Below are positions 63,301 to 64,000 of a stretch of DNA of 64,000 nucleotides, piece by piece. The DNA is taken from contig JAIGNY010004056.1 of the NCBI GenBank assembly GCA_020152595.1, positions 62,001 through 126,000 on the forward strand. The letters run 5' to 3'. Under the pieces are notes generated by a model. The model saw only the letters and a list, made by a program, of their open reading frames with translations, had not been told where the DNA came from and searched no databases. This DNA comes from Chiridota heheva. Taxonomy: Eukaryota; Echinodermata; Holothuroidea; Apodida; Chiridotidae. Positions within the stretch are counted from its first letter, which is position 1. Each line of letters opens with the position of its first letter. Position numbers and translations under genes: made by a program.

Positions 63301-63746
63301 TTTTCATGTGACATTTGATAAAAATACATACAGAATTATCTTGGATCTGTAAAACTGACATCACACTTGACCATTGCAAGGTCACCAGGGCAAGATCTTC
63401 GAAATGTAATAACTCCTAAACCGAATAAGATGTCAAAATGATTTTTGCACCGATTTGTTCCTTTGACAGTCCTAAAAACATCATGGGAATATTGCTTCCG
63501 ACTATACCATGCATAGCAAGAAATGAATGGTTCAACTTACACTTGTTTCTCTCATGACCTCTATCTTGCTATATTTATACAGTATAATATGACCGCTAGC
63601 ACCTGCTACTGCCAACGTTCTGCTCTCTGCACACATTGTGATGTGCTGAACTGCGAATGGCTCGTCGTCCCCATCTAGACTTTTGACTTGCTTTGATTTG
63701 TCAAATACTTTAGCTGTTTTTACTTTGTACAAAACTTGGAGATTGA
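13459..63746 (-). CDS. STXBP5: Tomosyn (syntaxin-binding protein 5 family), 3' half, 15 exons
   Basis: Spliced gene, read from high to low coordinates. Tomosyn is a cytosolic protein with two WD40 beta-propellers and a C-terminal VAMP-like R-SNARE motif; it binds syntaxin and SNAP-25 and restrains vesicle fusion (family knowledge). Seen here: exons at 63541-63746, 58148-58518, 57358-57562, 54711-54861, 41589-41702, 37577-37693, 29784-29906, 27519-27647, 26032-26132, 22233-22323, 20971-21079, 19837-19932, 18521-18645, 16223-16344 and 13459-13596. All have AG acceptors and GT donors, and phases agree at every junction, giving 731 codons plus a split first codon. Order and sequence follow vertebrate tomosyn through to the shared ending KYKDKKWYQF. 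The start codon and first propeller lie beyond the right edge. The two vertebrate paralogues (STXBP5, STXBP5L) cannot be told apart here; an invertebrate would normally have one. Introns range from 585 bp to 13 kb. Confidence 0.95.
13727..14260 (-). mobile_element. Foldback MITE, GGATTAGTTCAGTGG family, copy A
   Basis: Starts GTTCAGTGGTCAAG and contains the family blocks GAAAGAGGACTTC, AAATGACTGGTGTAG, CACAAAATCGCAGGACAAAA and AGACTAGTTGTGA (inverted). The far end is degraded. It lies in the last tomosyn intron. Confidence 0.7.
14455..15690 (+). mobile_element. Dispersed repeat carrying a 21-bp minisatellite
   Basis: Flanks (14455-14510 and 15425-15690) match 54940-55290: shared GGTAGAGATTTTATAT, AATGTATGAAAG, ATTTCAG(C/T)CACT and GATTCAAAATCT. 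The copy at 54940 has no array, so the array grew inside the element in this copy. Confidence 0.65.
14507..15421 (+). repeat. Minisatellite, 21-bp unit, about 43 copies
   Basis: Unit begins TCTTTAAATTCGGAACAGAA plus one G. As 21 is divisible by three, long frames stay open on both strands (VFKFGTE and TSVPNLK repeats); these are not genes. A few units carry three extra bases or TTTAAAACAG variants. Intron between the last two tomosyn exons. Confidence 0.95.
15761..16134 (+). repeat. Minisatellite, exact 20-bp unit, 18-19 copies
   Basis: Unit GGTTATGGCCTGTTTTCATA with hardly any length change over 374 bp; only single-base variants. It ends 89 bp from the donor of the exon at 16223. Confidence 0.95.
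16223..16344 (-). CDS. STXBP5: Tomosyn exon, tail and start of the R-SNARE helix
   Basis: Acceptor ATCTTCAG, donor GTAAGT, 122 nt, ends in phase 0. FGESSGKASKSVAKR matches FGESSSGKASRSLAQ (one Ser shorter), then a Gly-rich turn and AMSEVARARI, which begins the SNARE heptads (vertebrate GELARARL). Confidence 0.96.
16709..17257 (+). mobile_element. Foldback MITE, GGATTAGTTCAGTGG family, copy B
   Basis: Starts AAAGGATTAGTTCAGGGGTC and ends TTGACCACTGAAATAACTCTTT, inverted ends. Inside, 17150-17215 carries sequence (GCGTTATCGCAATAAACTTG and following) that belongs to the end of the 1.06-kb element, so this copy is chimeric. Confidence 0.75.
17303..18392 (+). mobile_element. 1.06-kb TIR element with tRNA-like promoter, copy 2
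   Basis: Starts TAACCCTTACTCTACCAGG and ends CTGGTAGAGAGAGCCAGTGT (degraded). The tRNA-like segment at 17898-17956 has TGGTGTAGTGCAGTGG (box A-like) and GGTTCAAGTCTC (box B-like), better preserved than in copy 1. Opposite orientation to 11139-12199. With copy B of the MITE it fills nearly all of the 2.2-kb intron. Confidence 0.7.
18521..18645 (-). CDS. STXBP5: Tomosyn exon, tail region before the SNARE motif
   Basis: Acceptor TTCTGCAG, donor GTAAGT, 125 nt. LGELFIPVNTPEAPSRGFFK equals LGELFTPVETPEAPNRGFFK of vertebrates at nearly every site, followed by NLFAGTNSNLNREIL. In mammals this tail modulates SNARE binding (family knowledge). Confidence 0.97.
18646..19836. other. Intron with an 18-bp perfect palindrome
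   Basis: CGATTTTGGCCAAAATCG at 19001-19018 is perfectly self-complementary and sits in a locally CpG-rich patch (18880-19070). Nothing else recognised in this intron. Confidence 0.5.
19837..19932 (-). CDS. STXBP5: Tomosyn exon, post-propeller segment
   Basis: Acceptor CCTTGCAG, donor GTCAGT, 96 nt. IGRTFQLSTNGKGVYQCSPT and then EIQRFTVCSKT align with IARTFCFTNNGQALYLVSPT and EIQRLTYSQET. The SPTEIQR signature is intact. Confidence 0.96.
20115..20275 (-). mobile_element. Fragment of ACCGTATTC-type MITE
   Basis: AAATTCGACCTAATAAGTGCC and TTTTTAGGCCTGAAG match the right part of the element at 8932-9252 in the opposite direction, joined to a LINE fragment. Confidence 0.4.
20276..20450 (-). mobile_element. 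LINE ORF2 C-terminal fragment
   Basis: Minus-strand frame HILIDWPLFTNSRAFLDPSN and AKLFHKKTFPDFYL resembles the C-terminal region of the RNase H-bearing LINE at 30929-34362 (HVLLACPCTTFPELL and EFFQKNPPDKIVSFL). Short and degraded. Confidence 0.4.
20451..20782 (+). repeat. Direct repeat pair, about 110 bp
   Basis: 20451-20560 and 20672-20782 share TTTACAAACAAA, ATTCA(A/G)GACACACTA and CTACATGTCTCATGGAAT, offset by 221 bp. Intron between exons at 20971 and 19837. Confidence 0.7.
20971..21079 (-). CDS. STXBP5: Tomosyn exon, last WD blade
   Basis: Acceptor TTTCACAG, donor GTATGG, 109 nt, two split codons. VCLSCYASSGHIMVFSLPSL matches ICLACFCANGHIMTFSLPSL, and LMDQDYLPLTDLR matches LLDVYYLPLTNMR. 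The end of the second propeller is encoded here. Confidence 0.96.
21080..22232. other. Intron, nothing recognised
   Basis: AT-rich. A 140-codon frame at 21344-21766 has no family resemblance and is judged chance. Confidence 0.5.
22233..22323 (-). CDS. STXBP5: Tomosyn exon, short WD blade exon
   Basis: Acceptor CGTGACAG, donor GTAAGT, 91 nt. VLSLPSQTCTYKTKLSETGY matches VISLPTQNCAYKQNITETSF of vertebrates; the exon closes LVRADAFELQ. It is easily missed because a longer overlapping reading frame exists in another phase. Confidence 0.95.
22440..23058 (-). mobile_element. Foldback MITE family, copy C, with internal duplication
   Basis: Right end AACTTGACCACTGAACTAAA is the family end. At the left, a segment of about 150 bp (GGACTAGTTGTGACATC through GTATGTCAGGAAATTAGT) is tandemly duplicated, about 22471-22620 and 22615-22750. 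The left inverted end is missing. Confidence 0.7.
23209..23850 (+). repeat. Minisatellite, about 21-bp CCCACATGGCATC units
   Basis: Units of roughly 21 bp, variants of CATGTCCCACATGGCATCCC. Two longer stretches (23375-23450 and 23475-23560) are near-identical, showing a higher-order duplication. A related array is at 30500-30920 and 34371-34460. Confidence 0.9.
24356..24967 (+). mobile_element. Foldback MITE family, copy D (complete)
   Basis: Starts AAAGGATTAGTTCAGTGGTC, ends CTGAACTAATCCTTT, with extended complementary subterminal regions. A second start sequence at 24463 shows a nested or duplicated left end. Inserted in the array-bearing element. Confidence 0.8.
25225..26031. other. Intron, nothing recognised
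   Basis: Non-repetitive, AT-rich intron sequence before the exon at 26032-26132. Confidence 0.4.
26032..26132 (-). CDS. STXBP5: Tomosyn exon, WD blade
   Basis: Acceptor TTCTTGCAG, donor GTATTT (weaker than its neighbours), 101 nt, ends in phase 0. SPSSSTEIADRHFIIITSEK corresponds to SPSSSQEISENQYAVICSEK; the serine run and the SEK(E/Q)AK turn are kept. Confidence 0.95.
26283..27375 (+). repeat. Minisatellite, 22-bp unit, about 50 copies
   Basis: Unit begins GTCTAGAGGGCCTCTATACA plus TT. Variant units (CTAAAGGGCCTCCAGAGGGA) recur at about 26455, 26905 and 27228, showing higher-order blocks. The array is about 80 percent of a 1.39-kb intron, about 150 bp from either exon. Confidence 0.95.
27519..27647 (-). 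CDS. STXBP5: Tomosyn exon, WD blade and charged loop
   Basis: Acceptor CGTTTCAG, donor GTAAGT, 129 nt. LKGSILNVSFLDCTGGFLP matches LKGAILRMAFLDTTGCLIP of the family, and EAWKDPNKEQKDTKDK is the lysine-rich loop found at the same place in vertebrates. The intron downstream (1.39 kb) is about 80 percent minisatellite. Confidence 0.96.
27648..29124. other. Intron, nothing recognised
   Basis: AT-rich intron, no repeat family identified except an isolated CA-rich patch near 28680. Confidence 0.4.
29125..29720 (-). mobile_element. LINE 3' end inserted in an older LINE 3' end
   Basis: 29152-29675 matches 30929-31435 (LINE 3' part, minus strand) and is flanked by ACTTTA at 29146-29151 and 29676-29681. 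Its flanks join into a second, related tail: GTGTTTAACAGCAC on the left and GTCATAATGTGCCAAAAGAG on the right match GATGTTTAACGGCACC and GTCATATGTGCCAAGAG at 38011-38054. Confidence 0.75.
29784..29906 (-). CDS. STXBP5: Tomosyn exon, WD blade
   Basis: Acceptor TTCCACAG, donor GTAAGT, 123 nt. SPCLWVGTTLGSVLAIVVNL matches SPCLWVGTTLGTVLVIALNL of vertebrates almost residue for residue, followed by GEQRLSQPVIVTPSG. This is the best conserved exon in the window and anchors the family call. Confidence 0.97.
30360..30928 (+). repeat. Degenerate minisatellite (CCATCCCACCCTGTCCCACA type)
   Basis: Diverged units of about 20-24 bp. The array continues at 34371-34460, beyond the LINE, so one array was split by the insertion. 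Confidence 0.8.
30929..34362 (-). mobile_element. 5'-truncated degenerate LINE with RNase H (I-like clade)
   Basis: Minus-strand order: APE endonuclease end (GSDHYPLLIHF, about 34150), RT motifs FDTTWKYGI and GVPQGSILSP (about 32870-33060), LVDDFTIF (about 32800), RNase H with YTDGSKEGNKTAAAAI and FSAEAKAILLA (31750-31930), then a 3' tail GGTGCCGTTAAGACCTCATC. Motifs lie in three frames with stops, so the copy is dead. Flanked by GTCATATA at 30921-30928 and 34363-34370 (8-bp target duplication). The 5' truncation falls within the endonuclease. Confidence 0.88.
34371..34763 (+). repeat. Minisatellite remainder and a 137-bp tandem duplication
   Basis: 34371-34460 continues the split array. 34490-34626 and 34627-34763 are nearly identical 137-bp copies in a C/T-rich segment; the 205-codon frame over this region is a by-product of composition. 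Confidence 0.85.
34764..36014. other. Intron, nothing recognised
   Basis: C/T-rich to 34990, then AT-rich. No features beyond a poly-A run at 35256. Confidence 0.4.
36015..36385 (+). repeat. Dispersed 370-bp repeat, copy 1
   Basis: Matches 42725-43105 over its length: CTTAGGAGAAATGGTCC, TTTCTCCCACTAA, CAGCACTGGCTTTCTGTAAT, ATACACACAAATAACCTT and CAGGTG(C/T)CGGGTGCGGGTA. Non-coding. Confidence 0.75.
36386..36734. other. Intron with G-rich transposon scar
   Basis: 36521-36536 and 36625-36650 have long G runs; GGTGTAGCCAGGC at 36599 resembles one end of the CAGTGGCGTAGCC elements, with no partner end found. Confidence 0.35.
36735..37440 (+). repeat. Minisatellite, 25-bp unit, about 27 copies
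   Basis: Unit built on AAATTTCTGGACCTAGCTTT plus AAGCA. Edge units are most diverged, middle units nearly identical. It ends 136 bp from the donor of the exon at 37577. Confidence 0.95.
37577..37693 (-). CDS. STXBP5: Tomosyn exon, conserved Arg/Ser linker motif
   Basis: Acceptor TATTCACAG, donor GTACAG, 117 nt. SFTRSRSSSMSSLEKESRE is nearly identical to vertebrate SFSRSRSSSVTSIDKESRE. This motif sits at the end of the hypervariable linker and is rich in possible phosphorylation serines. SVSFSVSYTRKE then leads back into the propeller. A CA microsatellite lies directly upstream of the acceptor (37705-37721) and a 25-bp minisatellite ends about 140 bp past the donor. Confidence 0.95.
37958..38705 (+). 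mobile_element. Foldback MITE family, copy E, with LINE tail inserted
   Basis: Starts AAGGTTAAGTTCAGTGGTCA and ends GACTACTTTACTTAACCTTT. Interior family blocks are degraded. A 122-bp LINE 3' end is nested at 37987-38108. A poly-A run of about 23 bases lies at 38479-38502. Confidence 0.7.
37987..38108 (-). mobile_element. LINE 3' tail, 122 bp, with 9-bp target duplication
   Basis: TGGTTTGGTTTGGTTTGGTT (the 3' repeat tail, read on the minus strand as CCAAA repeats), then GATGTTTAACGGCACCGCGA. Flanked by GTAAGTTCA at 37978-37986 and 38109-38117. Confidence 0.85.
38706..41588. other. Intron, no gene recognised
   Basis: Contains isolated transposon-end-like pieces (AGAGGCGCAGAAAGGGTCA at 38946 with a G run; CTACGCCTCTAATTACAGC near 39320) and scattered short frames. 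The frame at 40051-40242 ends in a plausible-looking peptide but has no support. Confidence 0.4.
41589..41702 (-). CDS. STXBP5: Tomosyn linker exon, probable cassette exon
   Basis: Acceptor CTGTGTAG, strong donor GTAAGT, 114 nt. It takes one base from the upstream exon and leaves one for the next, so inclusion or skipping keeps frame. It encodes SDMMETVASKRHSSALDS and then MMRSSSFFSSNFRVSIKP, a Ser-rich and basic segment. Mammalian tomosyn genes make splice variants in this same linker (family knowledge). It is isolated by introns of 13.0 kb and 3.9 kb, and a 15-bp tandem array starts about 100 bp upstream of its acceptor. Not confirmed by homology, hence the lower confidence. Confidence 0.7.
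41797..42333 (+). repeat. Duplicated block: 15-bp array plus 130-bp flank, twice
   Basis: First block: array of TATGTTTAGCAATAC units (41797-41945), then flank 41946-42081. Second block: array of CTATGTTTAACAGTG units (42090-42178), then flank to 42333. The flanks share AATTCAGAATTTAG, CTCCAAGATTTTA-like and GCAATACC. It starts about 95 bp upstream of the cassette exon acceptor. Confidence 0.85.
42686..43640. mobile_element. GGAATATTCC-ended element containing the 370-bp repeat
   Basis: ACAGGAATATTCCCATG at the left and CATGGGAATATTCCTTTA at the right form inverted ends. The interior 42725-43105 is the second copy of the repeat at 36015-36385. Confidence 0.5.
43640..44219. mobile_element. 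MITE with AAAGGAATATTCC ends
   Basis: Left TAATGGAATATTCCCATGGA, right CCAAGGGAATATTCCTTTA, with the complementary extension AATTTCATTTGG / TGTAATTCCAAG. It abuts the end of the element at 42686-43640 head to head, creating a palindrome at 43623-43660. Confidence 0.65.
44315..44450. repeat. Cluster of inverted GGGCCATTCTCTG motifs
   Basis: GGGCCATTCTCTG at 44315 and 44438; the inverse CAGAGAATGGCC at 44350 and nearly at 44391. Outer and inner pairs could form nested stems. Function unknown. Confidence 0.6.
44570..44895 (+). mobile_element. Dispersed repeat ending GGAATATTCCTTTAA, further copy
   Basis: Shares GTGCTTTACAGGAACATGC, CCATCTGCTCATG, GATCTG and ATAAGATATCAACATGATTT with 7690-8085 and 63235-63497. 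Confidence 0.6.
45340..45545 (+). mobile_element. SINE-like dispersed sequence
   Basis: GAGCAAGGCACTTTACTCTA, CAGCTGTAAAATGAGTACC, GGACTGGCGTCCTGTCTAGG and GAAACCGGGGTAAAC resemble the body of SINE-type repeats common in invertebrate genomes. Assigned from general resemblance; no A-tail or target duplication was established. Confidence 0.4.
45546..47080. other. Intron, nothing recognised
   Basis: AT-rich, a few G-rich patches (46330-46370), frames without recognisable content. Confidence 0.4.
47082..48190 (+). mobile_element. Foldback MITE family, copy F, split by an insertion
   Basis: Left part 47082-47336 and right part from about 47708 rejoin in the family block CATTCTTCA/GGTGGTATATT. 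The 370-bp insert between them has no recognised ends. The right part is followed by two extra copies of the segment GACCTAAACGGAATAAGATTTTTGAA (47940-48150). Confidence 0.65.
48265..48695. repeat. Inverted repeat pair, about 50-70 bp arms
   Basis: ACACCAGTTCACAGTTC near 48269 and GAACTGTGAACTGGTGT near 48665 are exact inverses; TTGCGAGTAAACAAA near 48325 pairs with TTTGTTTACTTGCAA near 48636. Spacing suggests the ends of a MITE of about 430 bp. Confidence 0.7.
48757..48834 (+). repeat. Tandem duplication, 39-bp unit, two copies
   Basis: AAAATGTATGATAATTTAGG and the next 19 bases are repeated once exactly. 48835-49480 holds nothing recognised. Confidence 0.9.
49490..51850 (+). repeat. Minisatellite, 41-bp unit, about 58 copies, higher order
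   Basis: Unit built on ATTGTTGGTTTCTATCACAA plus a 21-bp CCCAACCCAGA-containing half. Shorter units lack ACCCAG or AACA blocks. Blocks of nine units recur (49861 and 50224, period 363 bp), and a 240-bp period links 50329 and 50569. The largest array in the window. Confidence 0.95.
52275..53660 (+). repeat. Minisatellite, 26-bp unit, about 52 copies
   Basis: Unit GGACTGGTCATCACAATGGT plus TTAATA. The right part is regular; 52615-53260 has many partial units and broken phase, as if rearranged. Confidence 0.95.
53711..53810 (-). repeat. Minisatellite, 20-bp unit, five copies
   Basis: CTCTTTCCCCACCCTTGAC units, polypyrimidine on the plus strand; minus-strand frames read repeated GWGKRSRV, not a gene. 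Confidence 0.9.
54280..54510 (+). repeat. Minisatellite, 22-23-bp unit, about ten copies
   Basis: CCAACCCAAAGAAAACCACT plus TTG. Small indels make units open in several frames. About 200 bp from the exon at 54711. Confidence 0.9.
54711..54861 (-). CDS. STXBP5: Tomosyn linker exon (hypervariable region)
   Basis: Acceptor GGTTTCAG at the 54861 side, phase 0 entry. It encodes a basic, Ser/Thr-rich stretch with LRRTKNNHHDPAILRRTKSQ, in which the motif LRRTK occurs twice. No close vertebrate match is visible, as expected for the hypervariable linker. The donor is uncertain: GTACTA after 54711, or GTAATG, which would end the exon at 54723. Both leave phase 1 and both fit the next exon. The call rests on frame continuity, the clean acceptor and compositional contrast with the intron. 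Confidence 0.75.
54940..55290 (+). mobile_element. Dispersed repeat, array-free copy
   Basis: Matches the flanks of the 21-bp array at 14455-15690 (GGTAGAGATTTTATAT, GATGTATGAAAGAGAGG, GATGGAAATTCAAAATCT). Between the matching flanks there are only about 90 bp with no array. Confidence 0.6.
55470..55950 (-). repeat. Minisatellite, 26- and 23-bp units, about 19 copies
   Basis: Unit contains GATCTGTAACACGTTGGTGC and GTGATA; a shorter form lacks GTT. Mutations are mostly at CpG-type sites (ACACGTTGG/ACATGTTGG). All three minus frames are open over it, a repeat artefact. Confidence 0.95.
55951..57223. other. Intron, nothing recognised
   Basis: AT-rich; the frame at 56609-56878 (minus) has hydrophobic runs but no family resemblance. 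Confidence 0.4.
57234..57340 (-). mobile_element. LINE 3' end, 107 bp, beside a splice donor
   Basis: TTTGATGAGAGTTTAACGGC and TCAAATTGTGCCTGAGAGGT match the LINE 3' end at 30929-31010. Flanked by the 10-bp duplication ATGACAATTA at 57224-57233 and 57341-57350. The right flank ends 7 bp from the exon at 57358. Confidence 0.85.
57358..57562 (-). CDS. STXBP5: Tomosyn exon, WD strand and start of the linker
   Basis: Acceptor TTCAACAG, donor GTAGGA; one base completes the Leu codon and the exon ends in phase 0 (68 codons). LAFGTVNGLAIVDYMQKT corresponds to VVFGNCNGIAMVDYLQKA of vertebrates. LNMGTPDLYGSADPYQR then matches LNLGTIELYGSNDPYRR, and RSPKK matches the vertebrate RSPRK. The tail (ADIVEQLVNDSDKCPPGEQ) enters the hypervariable linker. 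A LINE 3' end is inserted only 17 bp past the donor, see 57234-57340. Confidence 0.95.
57563..58147. other. Shortest intron of the gene (585 bp)
   Basis: Contains a T-rich patch at 57927-57972 that would be poly-A on the transcribed strand. Nothing else recognised. Confidence 0.5.
58148..58518 (-). CDS. STXBP5: Tomosyn exon, propeller strand plus Pro/Ser/Thr-rich loop
   Basis: The largest exon in the window (371 nt). Acceptor GGTCACAG, donor GTAAGT; enters in phase 0 and leaves with two bases of a Leu codon. It starts VLEISIVYEPEEPDTPEAE, matching the vertebrate segment MLEVRLLYE. A low-complexity Pro/Ser/Thr loop of about 45 residues follows, as in the family, and then the conserved strand GFQPDLVCQLVW and the ending ALSSSYGL. 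The loop is the most diverged part and is probably surface-exposed (inference). Confidence 0.95.
58573..59046 (+). mobile_element. ACCGTATTC-type MITE with internal 18-bp array
   Basis: Right end GGCACTTATCACATCGAATA plus CGGT and body (ATTTGATTAAT, TTGTTACATTCTTTGC, ATGGTTATTGTG) match 8932-9252. The left end reads ACTGAATTTGACGCATTAAG and is followed by the array at 58590-58742. Confidence 0.8.
58590..58742 (+). repeat. Minisatellite, 18-bp unit, about eight copies
   Basis: Exact unit CCCTGCTCCAATAAGCGC. The single-copy version in the MITE at 8932 is GAGCACCTGCTCTAAATAAG, so the array amplified the MITE's own subterminal sequence. Frames such as APISAPAPIS are artefacts. Confidence 0.95.
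59222..59430 (+). repeat. Microsatellite, 15-bp ATTATTGTTATTATC units
   Basis: Runs of (A/G)TTATTATCATT; a left block uses GTTATT, a right block GTCATT. Bounded by unique intron sequence. Confidence 0.95.
59431..59865 (+). repeat. Degenerate AAAGGTTTTTAAAGG repeat region
   Basis: AAAGGTTTTTAAAGGTTTT-like units at 59460-59540 and 59760-59860 flank 200 bp of ordinary intron sequence. Confidence 0.6.
59866..60532 (+). repeat. Microsatellite, TTATCATTATTGTTA units, 670 bp
   Basis: Same motif family as 59222-59430, separated by 430 bp. Shorter 6-bp ATTATC runs near 60310-60345. Long Ile/Leu/Ser frames are artefacts. Confidence 0.95.
60840..63055 (+). mobile_element. LINE remnant: endonuclease, array, RT C-terminus
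   Basis: 60840-61050 reads FIMGEFNASVGSGIEEMDD, the APE endonuclease motif (usual form GDFNAKVG); after the array, 62284-62400 reads ERDDNGERLCEFC, stop, VNGYVITGTVFKQKNIHKQ, the next endonuclease segment. It then jumps to RT C-terminus: YLGAKVSKEGGG, VRSVLLYGSEIWKVTKRE and RRRRWNWIGHVMR (62410-62790). The RT core is deleted. Clade is RTE- or CR1/L2-like by these motifs. Confidence 0.8.
61013..62283 (+). repeat. Minisatellite, 31-bp unit, about 40 copies, inside LINE ORF
   Basis: Unit GATGGATGACATCATGGGCA plus 11 bases (AGGAAGGAGGG or AGGAATGAGGG). The first unit is part of the endonuclease frame (EEMDDIMGKKGG), so the array was seeded by LINE coding sequence. Two interspersed unit types differ by G/T. 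Confidence 0.95.
63235..63497 (+). mobile_element. Dispersed repeat ending GGGAATATTGC, further copy
   Basis: Shares GTGCACTTTACAAGAACATG, ATCTTGGATCTGTAA and AATAACTCCTAAACCGAATA with 7690-8085 and 44570-44895. It ends about 45 bp from the exon at 63541. Confidence 0.6.
63541..63746 (-). CDS. STXBP5: Tomosyn exon, second propeller (first exon in window)
   Basis: Acceptor TTGCAG precedes 63746 and donor GTAAGT follows 63541. Two bases complete a codon from the upstream exon, which lies outside the window, and the exon ends in phase 0. The peptide opens with NLQVLYKVKTAKVF, very close to vertebrate TLQVLYKLKTSKVF, and ends GHIILYKYSKIEVMRETS, a WD-type beta-strand segment. A short acidic stretch (DGDDEPF) sits where vertebrates have a variable loop. 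The next exon is 5.0 kb away across an intron full of microsatellites and a LINE remnant. Confidence 0.95.
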
Positions 63747-63766
63747 CTGCAAGGAAGAAAATCAAA

Positions 63767-63896
63767 TGGATGAGTCATGCCTCATGTATAACACGCAGAT
63801 GGGTCATGCCTCATGTATAATAGATGGGTAATGCCTTATGTATAACAAACAGATGAGTCATGCCGTACGTATAACAAACAGATGGGTCATGCCTCA
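63767..63896 (+). repeat. Short minisatellite, about 29-bp unit, four to five copies
   Basis: GATGGGTCATGCCTCATGTA plus TAACAAACA with one short unit; lies 20 bp upstream of a tomosyn exon acceptor. Confidence 0.85.
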
Positions 63897-63941
63897 AATT
63901 CAAAGTCTGATTTGAACTAGAACAGTAAATATCATAATGGT

Positions 63942-64000
63942 TTGCATGCCCATGCAAATTGACACCAATATCATATGGCCCATCTAATTATAAAAATGGC
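63942..64000 (+). mobile_element. Left end of a second array-bearing element (cut by window)
   Basis: CCCATGCAAATTGACACC, ATATCATATG and AATTATAAAAATGGC repeat 23154-23205, the sequence directly before the minisatellite at 23209. The element continues past the window. Confidence 0.7.

Overview
The window is animal (metazoan) nuclear DNA, AT-rich, and holds the 3' half of one large gene on the minus strand. The gene is tomosyn (syntaxin-binding protein 5, STXBP5 family), a SNARE regulator of vesicle fusion. Fifteen coding exons run from 63746 down to a stop codon at 13459-13461. Every exon has AG/GT borders and all fourteen junctions keep phase, giving 731 codons that collinearly match the second half of the family. 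The 5' exons (first beta-propeller and start codon) lie to the right of the window. Base composition, the transposon mix and the many minisatellites suggest a marine invertebrate such as an echinoderm, hemichordate or mollusc, but the sequence alone does not fix the phylum.

Layout: 1-13458 is 3' flank or 3' UTR with transposon remnants, a long hairpin and a 1.7 kb minisatellite. From 13459 to 29906 lie nine short exons (WD-repeat tail, linker and C-terminal R-SNARE) in introns of 1-4 kb packed with repeats. From 29907 to 54710 three long introns surround two linker exons (41589-41702, a likely cassette exon, and 37577-37693); they carry a 3.4 kb degenerate LINE, foldback MITEs and about 4 kb of minisatellite. 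From 54711 to 63746 lie four exons of the second propeller and acidic/proline-rich loop, again with arrays and LINE remnants in the introns. The right edge (63942-64000) is the start of another copy of an element also seen at 23143.

There is one gene and no operon-like system. The most notable content is the repeat landscape: about eighteen tandem arrays with units of 13-41 bp, several visibly born inside a transposable element. Examples are a 31-bp array inside a LINE endonuclease reading frame, an 18-bp array inside a MITE end, a 21-bp array inside a dispersed repeat whose array-free copy lies 40 kb away, and an array element ending in a hairpin. Four LINE 3' ends with target-site duplications give a relative insertion order. 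No functional rRNA, tRNA or CRISPR was found.
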